DNA of 64,000 nt from assembly GCF_000316575.1 (NCBI RefSeq), contig NC_019682.1, positions 682,001 through 746,000 of the forward strand. Direction: 5' to 3'. Under the pieces are notes generated by a model. The model saw nothing but the letters and a program-made list of their open reading frames with translations. It was not told the DNA's origin and searched no databases. Positions 1-8,464 of this stretch are shown piece after piece. A program made the position numbers and the translations under genes. Source of the stretch: Calothrix sp. PCC 7507 (lineage in GTDB: Bacteria; Cyanobacteriota; Cyanobacteriia; Cyanobacteriales; Nostocaceae). Each line of letters begins with the position of its first letter. The first letter of the stretch is position 1.

Positions 1-583
1 GTCCAATTCTGAGAGTTTCATCTAAGTAAGTAATATCCAGGGTGGCAATTCTGCCAAGAGGGTTATGAGCCTGGACAACTTTAAATGGGTTGAGTTGAGG
101 AGTTGCAAGTCCAACAATCTTTTCAATCGATAGGTAGCGTTTATCAAAATACACGTTGATGCGTTTATTCGGTAGAGGCGATGAATCTTCTATAGCAGGC
201 TCAAAGCTAGCCGTTACTCTCACATATCCCGATACTAGCCCTAGAGCATGTTTAACAAAAGCTAAATTGAAAAACAATTTATTTGTGACATCAATCACTT
301 GATAAACCTTACCCACTTTTAATCCTAATGGTAGGGAAGCTAAAGAACGGATTTCTCTAGCAGTGGAGTATTGCAGTTGCCAAGCCCCCTCCAGTAATGG
401 AGTAGCCTGGAGGAGAGGATGAGGATGGGGATTAATGCTTTCTAGTTCCGTTGTTAATTGTTCAATTTCTGCGGTTAAAGCTGCGTTTAACTTTAAATTG
501 GTGACAGGAGAACCATCACTTTTAGCTTGAATCTTCTCAATCGAGGCTTGTAATTTTTCCTTAACTACTAGTTGTTTGTTCAA
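1..583 (-). CDS. PAP/fibrillin family protein (3' part cut by window edge)
   Basis: This is the N-terminal ~194 residues of a plastid-lipid-associated (PAP/fibrillin) protein; the C-terminus lies before base 1. These proteins are thought to bind lipids or isoprenoids at thylakoids and plastoglobule-like bodies. Visible support is the family-like stretch LEGAWQLQYSTAREIRSL near residue 60, followed by a beta-rich region and ending in TYLDETLRIG, a usual family motif. The start is a TTG at 581-583: an in-frame stop lies two codons upstream and AAGGAG (595-600) sits 11 bases before it, with no early ATG. It follows the lipoprotein gene on the same strand after 56 bases, so the two may be co-transcribed. 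The family call is by eye. Confidence 0.75.
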   Translation of the reverse strand, partial: MNKQLVVKEKLQASIEKIQAKSDGSPVTNLKLNAALTAEIEQLTTELESINPHPHPLLQATPLLEGAWQLQYSTAREIRSLASLPLGLKVGKVYQVIDVTNKLFFNLAFVKHALGLVSGYVRVTASFEPAIEDSSPLPNKRINVYFDKRYLSIEKIVGLATPQLNPFKVVQAHNPLGRIATLDITYLDETLRIG

Positions 584-639
584 GGTTGTTTATTCTCCTT
601 CAATAGTGTGTGGATTTTATTGTCAAAATAATACGAACC

Positions 640-1149
640 TCAGTTACCACCAGGTTCAGCCTTTTCAACTGAGTTATCATCAACTCCCAAAGTCAACTGC
701 AGAGGAGTGCGTGAGGGATAGGCTTTCACTACCTGTCGGTAGACATCATAGTTAGTGGGTAAAGTCCTTTGTTGGGAGCCTACTCCATAGGTTAGTTTGT
801 ACTCTACAGATTTTAATAATTCGGGCTGGCTAGACTCTTGTGCAAGTTTTTTGCGTTGTTCCACTTCATTTACTGTTGGTCGTGCTGGTAAAGCCGGCCA
901 CCATAAACCTCGATCATCAGGGCCTGTCACTGCTCCAGATGGCTTTAAGCCATTGCGATTGAGCAAGGAAGTGGTAGCGAAGGTTTCAAAACGTGGTGAT
1001 GAATCATTAGTGAGGTCATTGGCATACTTAACTTGCCAGATATAGCTGGTAAGCGCTGTTGCTTCATACTGGTCAGTTGTAACGTTACTGCAACTCGTGA
1101 GTGTAAGTGCAGTTAGGATCATTAAGGCTTTAAGTAATTCTCTAGACAT
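640..1149 (-). CDS. Predicted lipoprotein of unknown function
   Basis: A 169-residue exported protein. It begins with a short basic n-region and a hydrophobic stretch ending in a lipobox (LTSC, Cys20), so it is probably lipidated and anchored to a membrane. The mature part is polar with no domain I recognise; a Pro/Trp-rich segment (GLWWPALPARPTVNE) is near the middle. It lies 56 bases upstream of the PAP/fibrillin gene on the same strand and may form a two-gene unit with it. The lipobox is directly visible; no function can be given. Confidence 0.7.
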   Translation of the reverse strand: MSRELLKALMILTALTLTSCSNVTTDQYEATALTSYIWQVKYANDLTNDSSPRFETFATTSLLNRNGLKPSGAVTGPDDRGLWWPALPARPTVNEVEQRKKLAQESSQPELLKSVEYKLTYGVGSQQRTLPTNYDVYRQVVKAYPSRTPLQLTLGVDDNSVEKAEPGGN

Positions 1150-1292
1150 ACTTTATATTTGCTACAAATCATACTTTTTTTCCAATCTCATTCAACAGAA
1201 TAATCTTTTTAATAGATGTTTATATCCAGTACTCATCATATATTAACTACATGAAGTATTACTTATAAATAAAACAAAAAAAGGAGTTTGAT

Positions 1293-1364
1293 ATGCTTAC
1301 TGCAATCATTCTTTTTGCAGGCTATGCTGTAGTATCGACAATCTTTGTTTCAAGTGTTGAATGA
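1293..1364 (+). CDS. Possible 23-residue membrane microprotein
   Basis: A 23-codon ORF starts at ATG 1293 and stops with TGA at 1364. A good Shine-Dalgarno (AAGGAG at 1281-1286) lies 6 bases upstream. The product is almost entirely hydrophobic (begins MLTAIILFAGYAVV, ends SSVE), like a single membrane helix. Cyanobacteria have many such tiny photosystem, cytochrome b6f and NDH subunits, but this does not match one I know. A terminator-like hairpin follows about 60 bases after the stop, consistent with a short monocistronic transcript. Confidence 0.4.
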   Translation: MLTAIILFAGYAVVSTIFVSSVE

Positions 1365-1423
1365 GTAATAAAACAGTTTGAGGTTTTGATTTTCACATCA
1401 TCGTCATTAGGACTTCTGTCTCC

Positions 1424-1455
1424 AACCTCGGTTAGTTTCGCCGGGGTTTTCTCTT
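1424..1455 (+). terminator. Terminator-like hairpin
   Basis: An 8-bp stem, AACCTCGG with CCGGGGTT (one T-G pair), and a 9-base loop are followed by a T-rich tail (TTCTCTT). It lies after the 23-codon ORF and 270 bases before rtcB, so it could end the microprotein transcript or act in the rtcB leader. Confidence 0.45.
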
Positions 1456-1722
1456 GGTCAGATCAAAAGGCAGAAGTAAATATCGAAACCCTAACGGGGA
1501 TGTAACTCTTATGCAGTAAGTAACGGTGGGCTACAAAATACTTGTCATTCCATAAAAGTTTGTGTTATTAAAAACGTATAACCCAATTAGTAAGAATTTA
1601 GCTTCTATTTTCCCCATAGCTCTGGGAAAATAACACTTTACACCACTAGACGCGGCGGCTGTTCCGAAGTCTTCCCACCCTTCAAAATCAAGAGTCTTTT
1701 TCTAGACTCCCACGGAGTATTC

Positions 1723-3165
1723 ATGCAGCCAAAAAATCTGAAGCGTCTTCTGCGTGCTTTAGCAAAGCAGGGTTTAGATGTAACTTATAGCGATCGCATT
1801 TATTCAGTTCGTGCAGTCAATTTTCCCGATGCACCAACGGCGGAAGTGCTACTACCCGAAGCTTTCCCCGTAGAAGCTAAAGCACTCAAGCAGTTAATGA
1901 ATTTGGCAAACGTTCGCCACCCAGCAGGTGGATGCGTTTGTCGTGCTTGTGCTACCCCTGATTTTCACCCTGGTGATGCTGGCGTAGCCATTGGTTCGGT
2001 AGTGGAAACCGTGGGTCAGGTCATCCCGGCGGCTGTCGGTTCAGACATCAATTGTGGGATGCGCTTACATGTAGCTAATTTGACTATTGATCAATTCTTG
2101 GCGAAACGCGACCTGTTTGTAGAAAGGATGAAAGGAGATTATTTCTTCGGGACACGTGATGTCACAATGACTGCTCAGACAATGCGGGCGTTGTTTCAGT
2201 ATGGAGTTCCTGGTTGGGTAGATGCCATGCTTGATCAGCCGACGGGAAGTGTGGTTAAGTCTGATTTAGAGCAACTAGCTCAAGAGAGCGAACGCATCTT
2301 CTTGGGTGGTTCAATGGATGGTAACTGGAAACTCGCACCAGAAGAACTGGTTCCCGATGAAGGACTAGTACGCGATGGCTCCCTAGCAACCATTGGTTCT
2401 GGAAACCACTTTGTGGAAGTACAGCAAGTTGATCAAGTGGAAAATCGAGCTTTAGCCCATGCTTGGGGAGTGCGAGAGGGTCAGATGGCCTTTATGATTC
2501 ACTCAGGTTCGCGAAATGTGGGTAAGTATATTGGGGGAATGTGGCGGGATCGATCTCAAGCTGCTTGGCCAAAAGGTCTAAAGTATCCTGATGCTAATAT
2601 TTTTCCCCTCTCTACTCATTCCCATCCCCAACTGGTAGCCAGTTATCTGCAAGCTGAAGCCACTGCAGCTAATTATGGTTTTGTCAATCGCCTACTGTTA
2701 GCCGAATTACTCCGGCTGCGGTTACGGGAAGTGTACGGAGATATAGAAGCGCCCTTAGTTTATGACTTACCACACAACATTACCTTACCTGAAAAACCGG
2801 GTTCCTGGGTAACGCGCAAGGGTGCTTGTCCCGCCCATGCAGAACAACCAGTGATCATCCCTGGTTCAATGGGTGCTTATTCTTACTTAATGGTGGGGAA
2901 AGGTAATCCCACATTTTGCAATTCTGCTTCACATGGGGCGGGAAGAATTCGTTCTCGTTTTGACCTCAACCGCAGAGGTGCATCTCAAAATGAGGACGAA
3001 CTGGGATTAACTGGTGTGGACTGTATCACATTACGCTCAGAACGCAGAATTGAGGAAGCACCAGCGGCCTACAAACCAATTCAGTCAGTGATTGATGTGC
3101 AAGTAGAGGCGGAAATGGTGGGTTTAGTTGCGCGGTTAAGTCCTGTGTTAACGTTTAAGGTGTAA
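1723..3165 (+). CDS. rtcB: RtcB family RNA ligase
   Basis: A 480-residue RtcB-type RNA ligase. The family joins 2',3'-cyclic phosphate (or 3'-phosphate) ends to 5'-OH ends using GTP and Mn2+, in tRNA repair and RNA healing. The core motifs are visible: PDFHPGDAGVAIGSVV, then VIPAAVGSDINCGMR with the metal-binding Cys111, IHSGSRNVGK in the middle, YDLPHN, and SHGAGR near residue 405, which carries the guanylylated histidine. The length is typical for the longer members. The start ATG at 1723 follows CCACGGAG. It ends 48 bases from the convergent phosphodiesterase gene. No archease or RtcR regulator is adjacent, so the physiological RNA target is not evident here. Confidence 0.9.
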   Translation: MQPKNLKRLLRALAKQGLDVTYSDRIYSVRAVNFPDAPTAEVLLPEAFPVEAKALKQLMNLANVRHPAGGCVCRACATPDFHPGDAGVAIGSVVETVGQVIPAAVGSDINCGMRLHVANLTIDQFLAKRDLFVERMKGDYFFGTRDVTMTAQTMRALFQYGVPGWVDAMLDQPTGSVVKSDLEQLAQESERIFLGGSMDGNWKLAPEELVPDEGLVRDGSLATIGSGNHFVEVQQVDQVENRALAHAWGVREGQMAFMIHSGSRNVGKYIGGMWRDRSQAAWPKGLKYPDANIFPLSTHSHPQLVASYLQAEATAANYGFVNRLLLAELLRLRLREVYGDIEAPLVYDLPHNITLPEKPGSWVTRKGACPAHAEQPVIIPGSMGAYSYLMVGKGNPTFCNSASHGAGRIRSRFDLNRRGASQNEDELGLTGVDCITLRSERRIEEAPAAYKPIQSVIDVQVEAEMVGLVARLSPVLTFKV

Positions 3166-3213
3166 TTAGGGAGTGTGGGAGTCAGGAGCCAGAATATTTC
3201 ATTCTCCTGAATT

Positions 3214-4200
3214 CTAACTCCTCGAAGACTTGGCTGTATCGGGAAAATCACTAAATACGCCATCAATACCTAAGCTGAAAAACAATTTATATTCTCCTCT
3301 GGGATTTCCTTGAAAATCTAGCGGTAAAAAGAAATCCTCATTGCGGAAAGTCCAAGCGTGAACCTGCAAAGCAGCTGCATGAGCATTTTTGACTAAAGAT
3401 GTCTGCGGGAGCAATTTGCCATTACTATCTCTGTTAATCAACAGATTTTTATTCACGCCAATCGCCTGTGCATATTTAGCAATCTTTGCTAATTCTGACG
3501 GAGTTACCAAGTCTGCGTAGGTGCGAGAGTCACCACCGACGACAAAATCATAAGGTTTACCGCTGTCATTCAGCAATTGCACTAAAGGTAAATCAGTTTT
3601 TGTAGACAAGTTTTTGAGGTTGCTCACTTCAAAAGATTGAATATAAATAGGTGCGTTAGTCCCTTGATAACCATTGGTTAGCAAATTGGCTAACAGAGGT
3701 TCTTCTAGCGCTAAACCTATAGATTGAAAGTAAGTTGGGTGTTTGGTTTCTGGGTAAATGCCAATAGTCCGACCAATTGCGGTACTTTTGTGCTTGGCTA
3801 AATCGATAATTTCTTGCAGCGTCGGGATTGTCAATAATCCATCATAAGCGGTGTTGTGCGATCGCAGTTGCGGAATTCGCTCTTTGGCTTTAAGTGTTTT
3901 CAGTTCTTTCAGGGTAAAGTCTTCGGTAAACCAACCGATTTTTGCTTCACCATCAATTATTTTGGTAGTTTGACGGTGAGCAAATTCTGGATGTATCGCC
4001 ACGTCTGTGGTTTCGGAAATTTCATTTTCATGGCGAGCCACTAGAATACCGTCTTTGGTTGCCACCAAATCTGGTTCAATATAGTCAGCACCTAAATCAA
4101 TTGCTAGTTCATAGGCAGCTAAGGTATGTTCTGGGCGGTAGCCACTAGCACCGCGATGTCCGATAATAATTGGTGCTGCATTTTGCGAAGTTGTAGTCAT
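3214..4200 (-). CDS. Glycerophosphodiester phosphodiesterase
   Basis: A 328-residue GDPD-family enzyme, expected to hydrolyse glycerophosphodiesters to glycerol-3-phosphate and an alcohol. The catalytic signature is at the N-terminus: HRG (15-17), E42-x-D44 and H57 (HENE). Later blocks PEIRS-like and HAWTFRNEDFF fit the TIM-barrel end of the family. I see no signal peptide, so a cytoplasmic location is likely, although many relatives are periplasmic. The start is ATG 4200, preceded by AGGAAAG seven bases away; an in-frame TTG 21 bases further upstream is weaker. It is convergent with rtcB. Confidence 0.88.
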   Translation of the reverse strand: MTTTSQNAAPIIIGHRGASGYRPEHTLAAYELAIDLGADYIEPDLVATKDGILVARHENEISETTDVAIHPEFAHRQTTKIIDGEAKIGWFTEDFTLKELKTLKAKERIPQLRSHNTAYDGLLTIPTLQEIIDLAKHKSTAIGRTIGIYPETKHPTYFQSIGLALEEPLLANLLTNGYQGTNAPIYIQSFEVSNLKNLSTKTDLPLVQLLNDSGKPYDFVVGGDSRTYADLVTPSELAKIAKYAQAIGVNKNLLINRDSNGKLLPQTSLVKNAHAAALQVHAWTFRNEDFFLPLDFQGNPRGEYKLFFSLGIDGVFSDFPDTAKSSRS

Positions 4201-4280
4201 GCAAACTTTCCTGAAAAACAAGCGATCGCTTTAATAAAGACAATAACCTTGAGCGGAGGCGGAGCTATGCCGGCTACCCT

Positions 4281-5063
4281 TTAATTAATTTTATTGGCAA
4301 TTAAAAATAGATAATCACCTTGAGCGTGGTCATATTTTTTGATAATTTTGGTAATCATTCCGCACTCAATGTCTGCTGCTAGCCTTTGACACCCTGTGGT
4401 AATTTCATCTCTAGAAGCTAGCAAAGCAAACGTGGAAATTCCCGATCGCACATTAGAATCTAAATATAGCTCAGGTCGATGTTTGCCACTGTAGAGAAAC
4501 AAGTCTTGTAAGTTTTTGGAAACAGAATAAACTTCGATATCTATTGAGTTAAAACCTGCCTGGTTGAGAGCATTTCTGACCTCCTCTAACCTAGGCATTT
4601 GTTCAGCGGATTTACGCATAGCTTCGGGAAAATATTCGACTAACCAATACTTGCTCATTTGTTCTGGTGTAGCTGTGAATAATACAAAACAACCATGAGA
4701 TAAAACACGATAAATTTCTTTAAAAGCTGGAACTAGTGTATTAAAATGATGAATCGCTAATGTACATAGTACGCCGGAAAAAGTCCCATTAGCGTAAGGT
4801 AATGCCTCTGCTTGGGCGACTTGCCAAGCCACAGTATGACTCTTGTTTTTAGCAGCAGCAATCATTTGTGGTGATTGATCTACCGCGTGCCAAATACCAC
4901 CAGATTGAGCTAAACCCAGTGTGTAATTTCCAGTGCCACATGCTACATCTAGATATGATAAATCTGCGTTAATCTGGAGAAAATGAGCTAATCGGGCAGT
5001 AATCTCAGGGTCAGCACTACGAGTGAAATCATAGCTTTTACCAATTTGTTCATAGATAGCCAT
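4281..5063 (-). CDS. Class I SAM-dependent methyltransferase
   Basis: A 260-residue Rossmann-fold methyltransferase. Motif I is LDVACGTG (38-45), an acidic residue follows at the end of the next strand (HAVDQSPQMI), then AEALPYANGTF and the post-motif VLSHGCFVLFTATPEQM. This is the UbiE/Methyltransf_11 type that acts on small molecules; the substrate cannot be read from the sequence. It is transcribed divergently from the cobalamin riboswitch and cob genes. That proximity may be chance, since it does not resemble the Cob/Cbi methyltransferases. Confidence 0.8.
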   Translation of the reverse strand: MAIYEQIGKSYDFTRSADPEITARLAHFLQINADLSYLDVACGTGNYTLGLAQSGGIWHAVDQSPQMIAAAKNKSHTVAWQVAQAEALPYANGTFSGVLCTLAIHHFNTLVPAFKEIYRVLSHGCFVLFTATPEQMSKYWLVEYFPEAMRKSAEQMPRLEEVRNALNQAGFNSIDIEVYSVSKNLQDLFLYSGKHRPELYLDSNVRSGISTFALLASRDEITTGCQRLAADIECGMITKIIKKYDHAQGDYLFLIANKIN

Positions 5064-5159
5064 TTTTTTACATCTAGCAATAATTTCCAGAATGGTATCA
5101 GGTTAATTCAAAAAATATAAAGCCTTCAAATTTAAGGCTACCTGCTCATGCTAAATTAC

Positions 5160-5250
5160 TAGAGATTGGATTTGGGAAACTCCGGTGAAATTCCGGGACT
5201 GTGCCGCAGCTGTGATGGGATTACCCAAGTCAGAATGCCAATTCCAAGGT
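5160..5250 (+). promoter_or_regulatory. Cobalamin (B12) riboswitch
   Basis: The core is clear: GGGAAACTCCGGTGAAATTC followed by CGGGACTGTGCCGCAGCTGT, then GATGGG...ACCC, and a B12-box-like AGTCAGAATGCC at 5228-5239. A closing stem TTGGA (5166-5170) with TCCAA (5243-5247) brackets it. It precedes cobG. A hairpin CTCTG...CAGGG lies between the aptamer and the cobG ribosome-binding site (5282-5287), so control of translation initiation by adenosylcobalamin is plausible. The limits are approximate. Confidence 0.88.
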
Positions 5251-5295
5251 TGTGATCATCTACTCTCTGCGTTGCACAGGGAAGGAGTCTCTCTT

Positions 5296-6792
5296 TTGCT
5301 ATCTGGATTTTCGGCTTGTCCTGGTTTGTTTTACCCTACACCTGCTCAAGATGGCACATTGTCTCGCATCAGAATACCGGGTGGGAGTCTCAATAGTAGA
5401 CAATTATGTGCGATCGCCCAAATTGCACATCAATGTGGTGGTGGCTATGCCGATGTGACAAATCGAGCTAACCTCCAAATTCGGGAAATTCACCAAGATA
5501 TCGATGCTGGAGTTATGAAACGCTTGCAGGATTTAGGGTTGGGTTCCAGTAATCCGGCTGTAGATCACATCCGCAACATTATGACTAGTCCCACTGCTGG
5601 TATCGATTCGCAGGAATTGATTGACACACACCCTTTTGTCCAAGGCTGGGAAAATTACATTGCAACACATCCAGAACTGTCAGGACTGTCTGCGAAATTT
5701 AGCGTTTGCTTTGATGGTGGTGGGATAGTTTCGGTGTGCGATCGCCTGAATGATATCACCTTCGCTGCCGTCTTAATTGCAGGTAAGGTTTACTTCCGCC
5801 TTTATTTAAGTGTAGGCGCTAAGGGAGAACCACCAAGCGATACAGGAATTTTATTACTACCAAAGCAATGCTTACCAGTTTTGGCTACTTTAGCTAACGT
5901 CTACCTAGAACATACAGATATTACTAGCAGGCGCAAGTTGCGCTTCCGAGAGTTGCTAAATGCTTTAGGTTGTGACAATTATCTCCAACAAGTCCAGCAG
6001 CATCTCCCCTTTTCTCTGTTCGTCAATCAGCAATATCCCAACATTACATCCAAAGTCTCCACAAATAATTATCGACACATTGGCATCCATCCCCAACGTC
6101 AACCGAGTTTATATTATATTGGTGTAGTTTTGCCCCTCGGCCGTCTAGAAACTCGGCAAATGAAGGGTTTAGCTGATTTAGCCAAAAAATACGGCAGTGA
6201 TACGATTCGACTGACACCTTGGCAAAATTTACTTATTACCGATATTCCCCAGCAATGGGTTGCTGATGTCGTTAGTGAATTAGCTGACTTAGGCTTGGAT
6301 TCTTCTCCCAAAAATATTAACAGTGCATTAGTTGCCTGTTCTGGCAAGAAAGGTTGTGCAGCTTCGGCAACTGACACCAAAAGTCACGCTTTAGGATTAA
6401 CAGAATATCTCAAAACTCGTGTTGCCCTCGATCGCCCAGTTAACATTCATGTCAGCGGCTGTGCTAAATCCTGCGCCCAACATAGCAAAAGTGACATCGC
6501 CCTGCTTGGTATTAGCTGGGAGGAAAATAATCGCACCACAGAAGGCTATCACATTTATGTGGGTAATGGTGACTGCAACCAAAAATTCGGTCGTGAAATC
6601 TACCAATCCGTGGCTGTTGCAGAATTGCCTACATTGCTAGAGCAGATGCTAAAAGTGTATAAAATCCAACGGATAAATTCTAGCGAATCCTTTGGAGAAT
6701 TTGCCAATCGATATGCGATCGCACAATTAAAACACCTATTCGCTTCATCTTGGCAGCGCAGCGGGAGTGGGGCAGGGGGTAGGGGAAGATGA
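5296..6792 (+). CDS. cobG: Precorrin-3B synthase (CobG)
   Basis: A 498-residue member of the nitrite/sulfite reductase family. CobG is the iron-sulfur monooxygenase that converts precorrin-3A to precorrin-3B in the oxygen-dependent cobalamin route. The N-terminal ferredoxin-like half-domain (CPGLFYPTPAQDGTLSRIRI) and the C-terminal 4Fe-4S ligands C-x5-C (CSGKKGC) and C-x3-C (CAKSC) are visible. The frame is open back to GTG 5185, but that segment is the riboswitch. TTG 5296 has AAGGAG eight bases upstream and directly precedes the conserved domain, so I choose it. The last ~12 residues (SGSGAGGRGR) are read from low-complexity DNA. It is first in cobG-cobH-cobI. Confidence 0.88.
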   Translation: MLSGFSACPGLFYPTPAQDGTLSRIRIPGGSLNSRQLCAIAQIAHQCGGGYADVTNRANLQIREIHQDIDAGVMKRLQDLGLGSSNPAVDHIRNIMTSPTAGIDSQELIDTHPFVQGWENYIATHPELSGLSAKFSVCFDGGGIVSVCDRLNDITFAAVLIAGKVYFRLYLSVGAKGEPPSDTGILLLPKQCLPVLATLANVYLEHTDITSRRKLRFRELLNALGCDNYLQQVQQHLPFSLFVNQQYPNITSKVSTNNYRHIGIHPQRQPSLYYIGVVLPLGRLETRQMKGLADLAKKYGSDTIRLTPWQNLLITDIPQQWVADVVSELADLGLDSSPKNINSALVACSGKKGCAASATDTKSHALGLTEYLKTRVALDRPVNIHVSGCAKSCAQHSKSDIALLGISWEENNRTTEGYHIYVGNGDCNQKFGREIYQSVAVAELPTLLEQMLKVYKIQRINSSESFGEFANRYAIAQLKHLFASSWQRSGSGAGGRGR

Positions 6793-6806
6793 GGGAAAAT
6801 AACTCT

Positions 6807-6848
6807 TGACAAATGCCCAATGACAAATGACCAATGACAAATAACAAA
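6807..6848 (+). repeat. Heptanucleotide tandem repeat, six units
   Basis: Six consecutive 7-mers of the form TGACAAA/TGCCCAA/TGACCAA fill the gap between cobG and cobH. This is the short tandemly repeated repetitive (STRR) class known from filamentous cyanobacteria. It ends just before the cobH ATG and leaves no clear Shine-Dalgarno there. Confidence 0.85.
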
Positions 6849-6852
6849 TCCC

Positions 6853-7479
6853 ATGCCCGACTACATCCGAGATGCCAATGAAATATACCGTAATTCCTTC
6901 GCCATCATCCGGTCGGAAGCAAACCTAGAAATATTGCCGACTGATGTAGCAAAAGTAGCAGTGCGTCTAATTCATGCCTGTGGAATGACGGATATTGTTA
7001 CTGACTTAGGATATTCCCCAACAGCAGTAGAGTCTGGACGGGCAGCACTAGCAGCAGGGGCACCGATTCTGTGCGATTGTCGCATGGTTGCTGATGGGGT
7101 TACAAAGGGACGTTTACCTGCAAATAACCAAGTGATCTGTACCCTCAACGATCCAGAAGTACCAGAACTTGCCCAACGTCTAGGAACGACCAGATCCGCT
7201 GCTGCCCTAGAATTATGGATACCTTACTTAGATGGCGCAGTAGTAGCCATCGGTAACGCACCTACAGCACTGTTCCGGCTACTAGAAATGTTGGATACAG
7301 TCGTCACAAAACCGGCAGTCATCTTAGGTTTTCCCGTTGGGTTTGTTGGTGCAGCCGAGTCGAAAACAGCATTGGCAGGCGACAGCCGCAACGTACCTTT
7401 TTTAACTTTACACGGACGGCGTGGTGGTAGTGCGATCGCCGCCGCCGCCGTCAATGCGCTAGCCACGGAGAAAGAATGA
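6853..7479 (+). CDS. cobH: Precorrin-8X methylmutase (CobH/CbiC)
   Basis: A 208-residue enzyme that moves the C11 methyl group to C12, turning precorrin-8X into hydrogenobyrinic (or cobyrinic) acid. Family hallmarks are RLIHACGMTD with the catalytic His, GAPILCDCRMVADGVTKGRL, and the C-terminal VGFVGAAESKTAL and HGRRGGSAIAAAAVNAL. The length is normal. The start ATG 6853 has no good ribosome-binding site because heptad repeats occupy the upstream bases; coupling to cobG is a possibility. Its last four bases overlap the cobI start (ATGA), so the two are translationally coupled. Confidence 0.95.
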   Translation: MPDYIRDANEIYRNSFAIIRSEANLEILPTDVAKVAVRLIHACGMTDIVTDLGYSPTAVESGRAALAAGAPILCDCRMVADGVTKGRLPANNQVICTLNDPEVPELAQRLGTTRSAAALELWIPYLDGAVVAIGNAPTALFRLLEMLDTVVTKPAVILGFPVGFVGAAESKTALAGDSRNVPFLTLHGRRGGSAIAAAAVNALATEKE

Positions 7480-8186
7480 ATATCAAAACGCCAGGTCGTC
7501 TTTATGGGGTTGGTGTAGGGCCTGGAGACCCAGAATTATTGACCCTAAAGGCGCTACGGTTATTACAAGCTGCACCCGTAATAGCTTATCAATCAGCAAC
7601 AAATCGAGATAGTATCGCTAGAAAAATTGTAGCGTCATACTTAACTGGTAATCAAATCGAAGTGCCGTTTCACCTCCCCCGCGCCCTAGAACCAGAAAAA
7701 GCCGAGTCCATCTACGACAAAGAAGTCGCACCAATCGCTGAACATTTAGCCGACGGGAGAGATGTAGTAGTGTTGTGTGAGGGAGACCCGTTTTTCTACG
7801 GTTCTTTTATGTATGTATTTACACGGTTATCTGACAAGTATGAAACCGAAGTAGTCCCTGGGATTTCCTCACTCATGGCTTGTCCGGTAGCTTTGGGTGT
7901 ACCGTTCACCTACTACAACGATATCTTGACTGTCTTACCTGCTCCACTCCCTGCAGAAGTCCTGACTACACAACTTTTGGCAACCAATGCAGCCGCAATT
8001 ATCAAGCTTGGTCGTCACTTTACCAAAGTCCGGGATATCTTACATCAATTGGGGCTAGCATCCCAGGCTAGATATATTGAGCGAGCCACAACAACACAGC
8101 AACGCATCATCCCCCTTGATGAAGTTGAGCCGGCTGAAGTCCCTTATTTCTCAATGATTGTCATCCCAACCAAAATTCGACTATAG
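7476..8186 (+). CDS. cobI: Precorrin-2 C20-methyltransferase (CobI/CbiL)
   Basis: A 236-residue tetrapyrrole methylase that adds a SAM methyl group to C20 of precorrin-2, giving precorrin-3A, the substrate of CobG. The N-terminal GVGVGPGDPELLTLKALRLL glycine-rich loop, VVLCEGDPFFYGSF and EVVPGISSLMA are the standard motifs. ATG 7476 overlaps the cobH stop by four bases and is preceded by GGAGAAAGA. The cobG-cobH-cobI order behind one B12 riboswitch supports a single cobalamin-repressed operon. Other ring genes are not in this window. Confidence 0.95.
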   Translation: MNIKTPGRLYGVGVGPGDPELLTLKALRLLQAAPVIAYQSATNRDSIARKIVASYLTGNQIEVPFHLPRALEPEKAESIYDKEVAPIAEHLADGRDVVVLCEGDPFFYGSFMYVFTRLSDKYETEVVPGISSLMACPVALGVPFTYYNDILTVLPAPLPAEVLTTQLLATNAAAIIKLGRHFTKVRDILHQLGLASQARYIERATTTQQRIIPLDEVEPAEVPYFSMIVIPTKIRL

Positions 8187-8226
8187 GCAATACTGAATTT
8201 TCCCATGTTGAGAACTATCAATGTAA

Positions 8227-8343
8227 TAAGTAACTCGGCGTAAATAATTGTCGCTGGGAGCAGGCAATAGGGAATGGGCAGAAGGGTTTGAGTCTTGTTT
8301 ACTTTTTTTCACACAGTTTGCTTTTATTGTGCCGACTTACTTA
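8227..8343. mobile_element. 117-bp MITE-like element, family A copy 1
   Basis: The element is bounded by near-perfect inverted ends TAAGTAACTCGGC (8227-8239) and GCCGACTTACTTA (8331-8343). A second copy of exactly the same length is at 32363-32479, and a right-end fragment at 24284-24338. It carries no ORF, so it would need a transposase in trans. It sits between the convergent cobI and DUF11 genes. Confidence 0.8.
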
Positions 8344-8464
8344 GTTAATTTGAAACTCATTGTTGCTGAAATGAAAACAGTTCAAGGTGATTTAGCAGAC
8401 TTGCGATCGCTTTGCGGCAATTAGTTCCCAAATTTGACCACAAAATAGAGAAAAGCAACACCTG
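8344..8464 (+). other. Short non-coding gap with possible gene-tail remnant
   Basis: This gap separates the MITE from the end of the DUF11 operon. On the plus strand an open stretch reads LKLIVAEMKTVQGDLADLR and stops at 8424, like the tail of a coiled-coil protein cut off by the MITE, but it has no start of its own. No terminator was found for the minus-strand operon. Confidence 0.25.

Noticed and set aside
5185-5295. N-terminal extension of cobG from GTG 5185
   Set aside because: The bases form the B12 riboswitch core, and a better SD-start pair exists at 5282-5298.
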